NCBI RefSeq assembly: GCF_938045595.1
Contig: NZ_CALIBB010000007.1
Location: forward strand, 1-15,637
Reading direction: 5' to 3'
Source of the DNA: an uncultured Campylobacter sp.
GTDB taxonomy: Bacteria > Campylobacterota > Campylobacteria > Campylobacterales > Campylobacteraceae
DNA length: 15,637 bases
Under the pieces are notes generated by a model. It saw only the letters and a program-made list of their open reading frames with translations. It did no database searches and was not told where the DNA came from. Both the position numbers and the translations under genes were made by a program. Positions 1 to 6,205 of the stretch are shown piece after piece (position 1 is the first letter of the stretch; each line of letters opens with the position of its first letter).

Positions 1-1561
1 CTGCCATGCGCGCGCTCGCCGTCCAGAAGCACTCTTGGACTATGAAGGTATCGAGTTTTTCAAACGTGCGCGCGAGTAAATTCGTATCAGGGTGGTGCAT
101 ATATGGGTTGCCGCCCGCCCAGTAGGCAAGCTTGATGTTGGGGTAGGTCATCTTTTTGCAGTTAAAATCTATCTCCTTGCCGGGATTGTTGATACAATCA
201 ACGATGCGCGAGACGGGGATTGCGATGTTGTCGCGGTTTTTCCACTCGCCCTCGCTAGCAGGCACGATACTCATGCTGCCCAAGCCCGGGAAAGCCGAGG
301 AGGTAGTCGCCGCGCCGCTTGTGAGGCTTAGCGCACTTCCTACCGGAGCTGCGGGGCTAGGGCAGCCGCCGTCGCTGTAATGATAGCCAAAGCCGTATCC
401 GCCGCCCGCAAGCCCGATTTGGCCCACGAAAGCGGCAAGCACCGTCGCCATCCAGTGAAACTGCTCGCCGTGATGAGCGCGCTGCGGACCCCAGCCGCAC
501 ATTATCATAGTGCGCTTGCTGCCTAAAATTTTGGCTAAGCCCCTGATCTCATCCTCGCTCACGCCGCAAATTTTAGACGCCCACGCCGCGTCTTTTTTGA
601 GCCCATCTTCGCTTTCGCCTCTAAGATAGGCTTTAAATTCCTCCGCGCCGTGAGTGTATTTTTTAAGAAATTTCTCATCCGCAAGCCCTTGCGCCATCAT
701 CTCATAACATATCGCCATCATCATCGCAACATCGGTGGTAGGGTTGATCGAAATGTGCTCAGAGCCTAAAAATTTAGCGGTGTTATTATAAACCGGATCG
801 ATCGTGATCACCTTTACGCCGCGCTTTTGCATCTGCTCTTTTAGCTTTGCGAAATACAAATAGCTCTCGTGATCGGGCACGGCCCATGCGATCTGATTGG
901 TATTGATCGGATCGGCACCCCAGATGAGCACCGCTTCGCTATTTTTTAGGATCGTAGGCCATGCGGTTTGCAAGGCGTTGGCCTCGTCCGTTCCGCTGAT
1001 GTGCGGGGTTATCGCGCTTATACAGTGGCACGAATAGTTAAGTTTTCTCGTAGTGTAGCCGCCGATGATATTTAGCATGCGACCGAGCAGGGTTTGCGGG
1101 TTATTTACGCTGCCGACGCTGTACCAGCCGTAGCTGCCGCCGTAAATCGAGCTTGCGCCGTGGTCTTTAAGTACGCGCTTTAGCTCGTCCGCTACGAGTT
1201 TATACGCCTCATCCCAGCTAATCTCGATCCACTCGTCCTTGCCGCGCATGCTTTTGTCGCTCTGCCAGCCTTTTTCTAGATAGCCTTTTCGCACGCATGG
1301 TCGCGCGATGCGCGTAGCGTCGTATGTGCGCGCCGCAAGTCCCTGAGTAAGGCTGATCGGGAAAAAATCTAGCTCACTCTCGCTTAAAACGCCTTCAAAT
1401 TTGCCGTTTCGCCTAAGGGCCCTAACCGCGCCGAAATGCGAGGCGGTGATCGGCGCATCCTCGCTATTCATCAGATCGTCGCTGATGACGCTAGTAGCGT
1501 TTGCACTCGCTGCACCTGCCGCACTCGCGGCAACGCCTTTTAAAAATTCGCGTCTTTTCAT
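1..1561 (-). CDS. Tat-exported molybdopterin oxidoreductase, TMAO/DMSO/biotin sulfoxide reductase family (3' end outside window)
   Basis: The protein probably reduces TMAO, DMSO or a related S-/N-oxide in the periplasm as a terminal respiratory reductase. Translating leftward from the ATG at 1561 gives 520 open codons to the window edge, so the C-terminus is missing. It starts with a twin-arginine signal (KRREFLKG, then an Ala-rich stretch ending ANA near residue 22). There is no N-terminal CxxC 4Fe-4S motif, which fits the TorA/DorA/BisC group and not NapA or FdhF. The segment GGSYGWYS places Ser148 where this group has its molybdenum ligand, and AWPTIL, WGADPINTNQIAW and ECFWTASARMA are family-typical. 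GGAG lies just upstream of the start. A periplasmic or membrane haem partner such as TorC would be expected, but nothing nearby in the window supplies it. Substrate cannot be told from sequence; family call is firm. Confidence 0.9.
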   Translation of the reverse strand, partial: MKRREFLKGVAASAAGAASANATSVISDDLMNSEDAPITASHFGAVRALRRNGKFEGVLSESELDFFPISLTQGLAARTYDATRIARPCVRKGYLEKGWQSDKSMRGKDEWIEISWDEAYKLVADELKRVLKDHGASSIYGGSYGWYSVGSVNNPQTLLGRMLNIIGGYTTRKLNYSCHCISAITPHISGTDEANALQTAWPTILKNSEAVLIWGADPINTNQIAWAVPDHESYLYFAKLKEQMQKRGVKVITIDPVYNNTAKFLGSEHISINPTTDVAMMMAICYEMMAQGLADEKFLKKYTHGAEEFKAYLRGESEDGLKKDAAWASKICGVSEDEIRGLAKILGSKRTMIMCGWGPQRAHHGEQFHWMATVLAAFVGQIGLAGGGYGFGYHYSDGGCPSPAAPVGSALSLTSGAATTSSAFPGLGSMSIVPASEGEWKNRDNIAIPVSRIVDCINNPGKEIDFNCKKMTYPNIKLAYWAGGNPYMHHPDTNLLARTFEKLDTFIVQECFWTASARMA

Positions 1562-1601
1562 TTTCTCTCCTTTAATGTGAAATGAATGAAAGATCTATGG
1601 A

Positions 1602-1610
1602 ATTTTAGCA
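1602..1610 (-). promoter_or_regulatory. Candidate extended -10 promoter of the molybdopterin reductase gene
   Basis: Read on the minus strand this is TGCTAAAAT, an extended -10 (TGn plus TAAAAT, one mismatch to TATAAT). It would start transcription near 1595, giving a leader of about 34 bases before the ATG at 1561. No convincing -35 is seen, which is usual in Campylobacter sigma-70 promoters. No FNR-type palindrome was found next to it. AT-rich background makes chance matches likely. Confidence 0.35.
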
Positions 1611-1957
1611 TTAAAAATCGCGAATTTTTCGGCCTTAAAATGAAATTACAAGTTATAGAGCGAAATTTTATTTTTCTATTTTTAAAAGAGCGCTCAAATT
1701 TCGTGGCTTATAAAAGCTTAAATTATAAATTAAGTTTTTAAAATAATTTTACTTTAAAAATTAGCTTTTTAAATTTCGCACATCGGCTCTTAAAAATTTT
1801 AAAATTTTTGAGTATATCAAGAGCTCGTCGGTATTAGGCGTTATAAAATTTCATGGTGTCAGTAAGTCATAGATTGAAAATTAGATATTGATGCGACTAC
1901 CGTACGCAGGCTGTAAAACATGGCAATCGTATATTTTTGCGCTTATTAAAAAAAAGA

Positions 1958-1966
1958 GGGGGGGGG
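1958..1966. repeat. Poly-G tract (G9), possible phase-variable contingency site
   Basis: Nine consecutive G residues follow an A8 run separated by GA. Poly-G/C tracts of eight or more are the standard slippage sites of Campylobacter phase variation. Here the tract is not inside an assigned gene: it lies 114 bases upstream of the first Sel1-repeat gene and immediately before a TATATT hexamer, so slippage would change promoter spacing instead of reading frame. Tract length is seen directly; variability is inferred. Confidence 0.7.
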
Positions 1967-1972
1967 TATATT
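1967..1972 (+). promoter_or_regulatory. Candidate -10 box (TATATT) directly behind the poly-G tract
   Basis: TATATT directly abuts the ninth G. A start site near 1979 would give a leader of about 100 bases to the Sel1-repeat gene at 2080. The G tract would then occupy the -10/-35 spacer, the layout known for the phase-variable porA promoter of Neisseria meningitidis. The -35 is weak (TTATTA around 1943-1948). Another promoter closer to 2080 cannot be excluded. Confidence 0.3.
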
Positions 1973-2079
1973 TCTGCGGAATTTTAAAAGCAAAGAAAAC
2001 AATAAAATTTTAATGCCATTAAATGACAGTATCTGACAACGAAAAGTGAAACAATACGACAAATTTTAAGGAGGAAGAA

Positions 2080-2979
2080 ATGAAAAAAATCATTTTAGCT
2101 TTGGCTTTTTTAAGCTCATTTATGTTTGCCGAGGAGGCTAAGGAGTCTACGATCCAGGAGGTGATAAGTGAAATGGAAAAAGCTTGCGAAAGCGGCAAAA
2201 ATTTCACGAACGAAAACGCAACCGTGAAGTATGAGGAGGTGTACGGCTACCTCGGCGGGGTATATGAAAATATCCCTGAATTAGGCGATCTCGGCGTAAA
2301 GCAAGATTTGGCAAAAGCCTTTAAATTTTATAAAAAAGCGTGCGACGGCGGCCATGCTCTTAGTTGTTTCGGATTAGGAGGATTTTATCATGAAGGGAAA
2401 GCGGTAGCAAAAGACGATAAAAAGGCTCTTGAGTTCTTTGAAAGGGCATGTGATACGGGTTATGAAAGTGGCTGCACTATGGCGGCCATTATGAGCAACA
2501 ATGATACGGATAAAGCAAAGATGTCCGCACAACAGAAAAAAGATTGCGATAGCAAGGGCGATATACTCGCTTGCGGGTTATTTGCCTTATTTATGGAGGG
2601 AAAGGATAATAAAGAAGCGGCGAAATACTATAAAAAGGCCTGCGAGCTTGGCAAAAATATCTCGGATCCCGCATTGCAAAATAACCCCGCATTTAACGAT
2701 GGGATAAAGCAATTTTGCAGCAGACCTGCTGAGCTTGAAGCGCAAAATTTAAGAGCTGTGCAGGACGTAATTAAAGCGAAAATCGCCGAAGAGTATAGAA
2801 TATCTTGCGATTCTGAGGGGAACTGGGTATCTTGCGCGATATACGCCTCTAATATAGAGAGCGACGATCAAAGAGCGGCGATGAGATACTACGACAAGGC
2901 GTGCAAATTAGGCAAAAAAATCATAAGTATCGATTCTAACAAGATACTGCAAAAATCTTGCGAAAAAGCCGCCCGCTGA
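2080..2979 (+). CDS. Secreted cysteine-rich Sel1-repeat protein (Helicobacter cysteine-rich protein-like), 299 aa
   Basis: This is a predicted periplasmic or secreted Sel1-like-repeat (SLR) solenoid protein. Residues 1-17 form a Sec signal peptide (MKK, hydrophobic core, FMFA before EE). The mature part has alpha/alpha repeats with paired cysteines seven or eight residues apart (CDGGHALSC, CDTGYESGC, CDSKGDILAC, CDSEGNWVSC), the disulfide pattern of the HcpA-type proteins of Helicobacter and Campylobacter. Repeat hallmarks such as KAFKFYKKAC, LGGFYHEGKAV and AAKYYKKACELG are clear, while the middle (about residues 195-240) is a poorly conserved insert. A strong AAGGAGG at 2068-2074 fixes the start. 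It lies 30 bases before a paralogue and is probably cotranscribed with it. Function in this family is unsettled (penicillin binding and immune recognition are reported for some Helicobacter members). It is unrelated to hybrid cluster protein despite the shared abbreviation. Confidence 0.88.
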   Translation: MKKIILALAFLSSFMFAEEAKESTIQEVISEMEKACESGKNFTNENATVKYEEVYGYLGGVYENIPELGDLGVKQDLAKAFKFYKKACDGGHALSCFGLGGFYHEGKAVAKDDKKALEFFERACDTGYESGCTMAAIMSNNDTDKAKMSAQQKKDCDSKGDILACGLFALFMEGKDNKEAAKYYKKACELGKNISDPALQNNPAFNDGIKQFCSRPAELEAQNLRAVQDVIKAKIAEEYRISCDSEGNWVSCAIYASNIESDDQRAAMRYYDKACKLGKKIISIDSNKILQKSCEKAAR

Positions 2980-3009
2980 GGTGATTTTAAATTTATATGA
3001 GGAGTTGTA

Positions 3010-3579
3010 ATGAAAAAGATGATTTTAGCTTTAGTGCTGTTGGGCTATGCAGCGTTCGGCGGTTTGGGAACTAAAATAGATGAAATCGTCTGCGAAGCAG
3101 GACGCACTGACTCCTGCGTCTCTGCTGCCGCATCGTATCTGAAAGAAGCTGAGCGATCAGATAATCTGACGCCTGAGATTGATCTAGGCAAGGCTGCAGA
3201 ATTCCTAGGCAAAGCTTGCACAGGCAAGCATAAAGCAAGTTGCTTGAAACTTGGTATGATGTATCAAGAGGGAAAGGGCACCAAACAAGATATGGCACAA
3301 GCCGCGCAGCTTTTTAAAAAGAGCTGCGATGGCATAGGCGGAGAATGGGAGGCTTGCGGATTGTATGCAGAGTATCAAATCGGCATAGAAGAAATGCAGG
3401 AGGCGGCACTCTATTACGAAAAAGCCTGCAGACTCGGCGACTGGGCGCGTCTTGGTACGACGGACGAAAAAGTAGGAGATATCGTAAATCATTTATGTGA
3501 AGCGTCCGAATCGCTAAAATCGTTCCGACCTAAAGAGTCTGCGGCGCAAAGGCTTCTACGCGATGCCGCACGACCTTAA
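3010..3579 (+). CDS. Secreted cysteine-rich Sel1-repeat protein, 189 aa
   Basis: This is a shorter paralogue of the preceding gene. It has a Sec-type signal (MKKMILALVLLGYAAFG, cleavage probably near residues 15-18) and about three Cys-paired alpha/alpha repeats: CEAGRTDSC, CTGKHKASC with LGMMYQEGKGTKQDMAQA, and CDGIGGEWEAC, the last with a wider nine-residue spacing. The C-terminal 30 residues are charged and outside the repeats. AGGAG sits 6 bases before the ATG, and the gene follows its neighbour by 30 bases, so one mRNA is likely. The pair probably arose by duplication. Expected location is the periplasm or outside the cell; partner unknown. Confidence 0.85.
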   Translation: MKKMILALVLLGYAAFGGLGTKIDEIVCEAGRTDSCVSAAASYLKEAERSDNLTPEIDLGKAAEFLGKACTGKHKASCLKLGMMYQEGKGTKQDMAQAAQLFKKSCDGIGGEWEACGLYAEYQIGIEEMQEAALYYEKACRLGDWARLGTTDEKVGDIVNHLCEASESLKSFRPKESAAQRLLRDAARP

Positions 3580-3910
3580 TTATGTGGCAAAGCTATAAGG
3601 CGAATGTTTCTAGGCGTAATTTTCACAATATATCACTAATCACCGCTTGCATAATCGTGAGTATTTTGAAATTTAACGGCATAAATTTAAAGCCGTTTGA
3701 TTAACTTCTGCGAAGCATTTAGTGAGATTATGGAATTTTAAAATTTAAATTAAGAAGGACGACATAGTCGTGAAATTTAAATATGAGCGTCGGCGCAAAA
3801 TAGCCGTGGAGTGGATCGGCTAGCTCCGCTAAAAGCGGCGTATAAAGGGTAAATTTAAAATCGGAGCTTTGCCGAATTTTAAATTTACCCGATTTGCCTC
3901 GCTATAAAAT
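3580..3910. other. 331-base gap between convergent genes, rich in short hairpins, no supported gene
   Basis: No open frame with a ribosome binding site is visible. The stretch carries several small inverted repeats: AACGGC/GCCGTT at 3675-3697, ACGAC-ATA-GTCGT near 3759-3771, CCGCT-AAA-AGCGG at 3826-3838, and the large hairpin annotated separately at 3847-3890. Stacked hairpins between convergent genes suggest transcript ends, but a small RNA cannot be ruled out. It does not fold into a tRNA cloverleaf. Confidence 0.5.
3847..3890. terminator. Long inverted repeat between convergent genes, likely bidirectional terminator or mRNA-end hairpin
   Basis: The left arm at 3847-3864 (GGGTAAATTTAAAATCGG) pairs with 3872-3890, with one bulged base and a 7-base loop (AGCTTTG). 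It lies 20 bases beyond the stop of the hybrid cluster protein gene and downstream of the Sel1 genes, the right place to end both transcripts. Neither side has a clear U run, so it is not a textbook intrinsic terminator. Confidence 0.55.
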
Positions 3911-5239
3911 TTATTCGCCCAGGAAGTATTTCAGATCCGCCTGCGCGTCGCCGCTGATTAGGCGAAGGCCGAAATTTTGCACCAAAAAGCCCAAAATTTC
4001 GTCGTTGAAAAACTCAGGCACCGTAGGGCCCACGTTTATATTCTTAACGCCAAGGCTAAACAGCGCAAGCAGGATGATGACCGCCTTTTGCTCCATCCAC
4101 ATCAGCACGATCGAGACCGGCAGGTCGTTTACCGCGATGCCCGTAGCCTCGCTAAGCGCAAGGGCGATCTTGACCGCGCCGTTGCTGTCGTTGCACTGGC
4201 CTAGATCGATATAGCGCGGAAGTTCGGTGCCGGGCACGGTTCCGAAATCTACGTCATTGAAGCGGAATTTGCCGCAGCTAGAGGTCAAAATCACGCAGTC
4301 CTTCGGCAGGCTAAGCGCTAGCTCGCGGTAATACTCGCGTCCTTTGCCCGGCGCGTCGCAGCCTGCGATGACGAAAAAGCGGCGGATTTTGCCCGATTTG
4401 ATCGCGTCTAGAATTTGCGGCGCAAGGCTTAAAATCGTCTTGTAGTGTCCGCCCGTCACCAAGCTCTCGTCGCTGTCCATGCTCACGTCGCCGCATGCAA
4501 GCGCGCACTCGATGAGCGGCGTAAAATCGTCGTTTTGGATATGCTTGATGCCGTCTGTGCCAGCGATAGAGTAGCCAAACAGCCTGTCTGCGTAGCTACA
4601 GGACGAGCGAAGCGGCACGATGCAGTTCGTGGTCATCAAAATCGCGCCTTTAAATTCGTTAAAAAGCTTGGTCTGATCGAACCACGCCTTGCCGACGTTG
4701 CCCTTTAGGTGCGGATACTTGCGAAGCTGCGGATAGCCGTGCGCAGGAAGCATCTCGGAGTGGGTGTAGATATTGATGCCCTTGCCCTCGGTCGCCTTTA
4801 GCAGCGCTTCAAGAGCGTGAAGGTTGTGTCCGCTGACCAAAATCGCCTTGCCTTCGACTTTGTTTTGGCTAACTTTAACCGGGGTCGGTACGCCGAATTT
4901 TGCGGTATGCGCCTCGCTTAAAATATCCATCATCTGCACGCCCGCGCTTCCGACGGCCATCAGCTGCGCGATATGCTCGTCAAAGTTAAAATTTGAGTTC
5001 GTCAGCGTGAAATACAGCGTGTCGCCCATAACGGTATCGACCGCGCTAGTATCGGCGCCGAGCTCGTGCGCGTGGTGGCGGTAGGCGCTAAGGCCCTTAA
5101 GCCCGAAAACCATAGTGTCTTGAAGCAGGCTTAATGTGGAATTTTTGCCACAGGTGCCGCGGTCTTGGCCCTTGGCGCCGCAGCCCTCGGGTGCACTCAT
5201 TTGGCACTGATGACAGAACATCTCTAGATTGTCGCTCAT
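3911..5239 (-). CDS. hcp: Hybrid cluster protein (hydroxylamine reductase / NO detoxification), short class-III-like form, 442 aa
   Basis: Hcp is a cytoplasmic Fe-S-O cluster enzyme tied to nitric oxide and hydroxylamine handling. All hybrid-cluster ligands of the family can be placed: His138 (SGHNL), Glu162 (THSEMLP), Cys206 (TTNC), Cys294 (AGCD, the persulfide position), Cys322 (SSCGKFRFN), Cys349 (GQCNDS), Glu383 and Lys385 (MEQKAV). The N-terminal cluster motif is Cys9-x2-Cys12-x7-Cys20-x9-Cys30; the last gap is longer than the usual x5. The protein is about 100 residues shorter than the 540-550 aa enzymes, lacking the region between the N-terminal motif and the His ligand (around residues 90-120), as in class III Hcps described from thermophiles and archaea. 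No Hcr reductase gene lies next to it. AAAGGA precedes the ATG. An FNR-type box upstream implies oxygen- or NO-responsive control. Confidence 0.95.
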   Translation of the reverse strand: MSDNLEMFCHQCQMSAPEGCGAKGQDRGTCGKNSTLSLLQDTMVFGLKGLSAYRHHAHELGADTSAVDTVMGDTLYFTLTNSNFNFDEHIAQLMAVGSAGVQMMDILSEAHTAKFGVPTPVKVSQNKVEGKAILVSGHNLHALEALLKATEGKGINIYTHSEMLPAHGYPQLRKYPHLKGNVGKAWFDQTKLFNEFKGAILMTTNCIVPLRSSCSYADRLFGYSIAGTDGIKHIQNDDFTPLIECALACGDVSMDSDESLVTGGHYKTILSLAPQILDAIKSGKIRRFFVIAGCDAPGKGREYYRELALSLPKDCVILTSSCGKFRFNDVDFGTVPGTELPRYIDLGQCNDSNGAVKIALALSEATGIAVNDLPVSIVLMWMEQKAVIILLALFSLGVKNINVGPTVPEFFNDEILGFLVQNFGLRLISGDAQADLKYFLGE

Positions 5240-5269
5240 AGAAATCCTTTATAAAAAATTTAGTTGGTA

Positions 5270-5275
5270 ATTTTA
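5270..5275 (-). promoter_or_regulatory. Candidate -10 box of the hcp promoter
   Basis: On the minus strand this reads TAAAAT, one mismatch from TATAAT. It predicts a start site at about 5263 and a 23-base leader to the hcp ATG. The spacing to the palindrome at 5298-5311 is exactly that of a class II FNR-activated promoter (operator centred at -41.5). Confidence 0.5.
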
Positions 5276-5297
5276 AGATTTTATTTAGGCAAAAAAA

Positions 5298-5311
5298 TTG
5301 ATTATAATCAA
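5298..5311 (-). promoter_or_regulatory. FNR-type operator upstream of hcp
   Basis: TTGATTATAATCAA is a perfect 14-base palindrome and an exact match to the FNR consensus TTGAT-N4-ATCAA. Its centre lies 65 bases before the hcp ATG and 41.5 bases before the start site predicted from the TAAAAT box. A CRP/FNR-family activator is therefore the likely regulator, as hcp is FNR-controlled in E. coli. Which Campylobacter family member binds it is unknown; the C. jejuni NssR site (TTAAC-N4-GTTAA) differs. Confidence 0.75.
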
Positions 5312-5415
5312 TAAATGGCTAAATTTTATCAAATTTATTTACAAAATGAGAATTTTAAATTTTATAAATTGCTTCAATTCTACTCATAGCGGCAATACGG
5401 ATACTTAAATTTAGA

Positions 5416-5421
5416 TATAAT
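5416..5421 (+). promoter_or_regulatory. Promoter -10 box (TATAAT) for the small ORF and metallophosphoesterase
   Basis: A perfect TATAAT preceded by TTTAGA gives a predicted start at about 5428 (A), 22 bases before the ATG of the 24-codon ORF at 5450. No consensus -35 is seen, as is usual in Campylobacter. The hcp operator is more than 100 bases upstream and is unlikely to act here. Confidence 0.6.
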
Positions 5422-5449
5422 GCGCGGAATTTCAAAAAACGGATAAGTA

Positions 5450-5524
5450 ATGAAAAAGAAGTTAAAATCGTTGGCGAGCAAGGTTTCTAAATTATATAAA
5501 AGCGGTAGTCCAAAAACGTTATGA
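5450..5524 (+). CDS. 24-aa basic small ORF, translationally coupled to the metallophosphoesterase
   Basis: A short frame starts with ATG at 5450 (MKKKLKSLASKV...) and ends at a TGA that overlaps the next gene's ATG as ATGA. The peptide is strongly basic (8 Lys in 24 residues) and would form an amphipathic helix. It is preceded by a weak GGATAAG and lies just behind a TATAAT promoter. The downstream gene has no good ribosome binding site of its own, since the bases before 5521 are AAAAACGTT. Translation of this frame is therefore probably what delivers ribosomes to the phosphoesterase. It could be a pure leader or a functional micropeptide; no family is recognised. Confidence 0.55.
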   Translation: MKKKLKSLASKVSKLYKSGSPKTL

Positions 5525-6078
5525 AAATTCTACATGCGAGTGATCTACATTTCGATAAAGCTAAATTTGATCGAATTTTAAGCTTAGAATTTGACATTTG
5601 TTGCATAAGTGGAGATCTGATAGATGCAAACCAAAAAGATATCGAAGGACAAAAAGCGTGGGTGAAGCGGTGGTTAGAAAATTTTAAAAAGCCTATCTTT
5701 GTATGTAGCGGAAATCATGACGTGAGTGAGTCTGGCGACGTTTCTTGGATACGAGCGTCTAATATTTATGCGGATGGCGATATTAAGACGCTTGAGGGTA
5801 TTAAATTTGGCTGCGCCCCTTATCTCTGCGCGGATATTTTGGATTTTGCAGAGTGCGACGTGCTACTTACGCATATTCCGCCTGCACATACGCAAACGTC
5901 CATAGAGCGCGGCAGAGATTTTGGTGATAAAGAGCTTTTTCGAGTGCTAAAGCACGGACTTTTAAAAGCAAAAATAATCCTTTGCGGACACGTGCATAAT
6001 CCGCTTTCAGATATTGATAAAATCGGCGATTGCACGATTTATAATTCAAGTCTGAAGCTTAATATTTTAGAAATTTGA
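5521..6078 (+). CDS. Calcineurin-like metallophosphoesterase, 185 aa
   Basis: This is a small cytoplasmic two-metal phosphoesterase. All signature motifs are in order: D8-x-H10 (SDLHF), G31-D32 (SGDLID), G64-N-H-D67, H118 (LLTHIPP) and G156-H-V-H159. These supply the full set of metal ligands, so the enzyme should be active. There is no signal peptide, membrane segment or extra domain, and the length is minimal for the fold. Substrate is not predictable; relatives include cyclic-nucleotide, nucleotide and protein phosphatases and Mre11-type nucleases. Its ATG overlaps the stop of the preceding 24-codon ORF (ATGA), indicating coupling. It converges on the macrodomain gene. Confidence 0.85.
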   Translation: MKILHASDLHFDKAKFDRILSLEFDICCISGDLIDANQKDIEGQKAWVKRWLENFKKPIFVCSGNHDVSESGDVSWIRASNIYADGDIKTLEGIKFGCAPYLCADILDFAECDVLLTHIPPAHTQTSIERGRDFGDKELFRVLKHGLLKAKIILCGHVHNPLSDIDKIGDCTIYNSSLKLNILEI

Positions 6079-6155
6079 GTTAAATTTATAAAATTTTAGC
6101 AGCTGAATTCTATAAAATATAATTTAGCGCGATAAACTAATTGTATTTCGCGGCT

Positions 6156-6173
6156 CTACCTGCATATCGGTAG
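6156..6173. terminator. Weak hairpin between convergent genes
   Basis: CTACC and GGTAG form a 5-base stem around an 8-base loop (TGCATATC), flanked by a further GGC/GCC pairing. It is in the 127-base gap between the metallophosphoesterase and the macrodomain gene, where both transcripts must end. There is no U tract, and the stem is short, so this is only a candidate. Nothing else is seen in the gap apart from AT-rich sequence. Confidence 0.25.
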
Positions 6174-6205
6174 CACGCCTTATATCTGCAGCCAAGCAAG
6201 CAAAT

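Larger units (their letters stand above)
1562..2079. other. 518-base divergent intergenic region, AT-rich, no supported gene
   Basis: The spacer separates the leftward molybdopterin reductase from the rightward Sel1-repeat genes. It contains many AAATTTT words, including an 18-base perfect palindrome of alternating A and T runs at 1792-1809, an A8 run and a G9 tract at 1948-1966, and candidate promoters for both flanking genes. A 40-codon open frame at 1891-2013 crosses the G tract in frame but has no ribosome binding site and no recognisable product, so it is not called as a gene. No tRNA or riboswitch fold was seen. Confidence 0.6.

Noticed and set aside
1792..1809. 18-base perfect A/T palindrome
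   Set aside because: It consists only of A and T runs of the AAATTTT kind that is abundant throughout this genome, so chance is the best explanation.
1891..2013. A 40-codon open frame reading in frame through the poly-G tract
   Set aside because: It has no ribosome binding site, no recognisable motif and an AT-rich lysine-heavy tail as expected for spacer DNA. It could become a gene fragment in another strain but is not supported here.
3580..3846. Stacked small hairpins as a structured RNA or tRNA remnant
   Set aside because: Stems are only five or six bases, no cloverleaf or known riboswitch core could be drawn, and no promoter clearly reads into them.
3911..5084. Open frames opposite hcp on the plus strand (such as 3894-4214 and 4824-5084)
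   Set aside because: They are antisense shadows of the GC-rich hcp codons, with no ribosome sites and low-complexity products.
3911..5239. Hcp as type VI secretion tube protein or as Helicobacter cysteine-rich protein
   Set aside because: The ligand residues identify hybrid cluster protein; the shared abbreviation is coincidental. No other type VI secretion genes are present.
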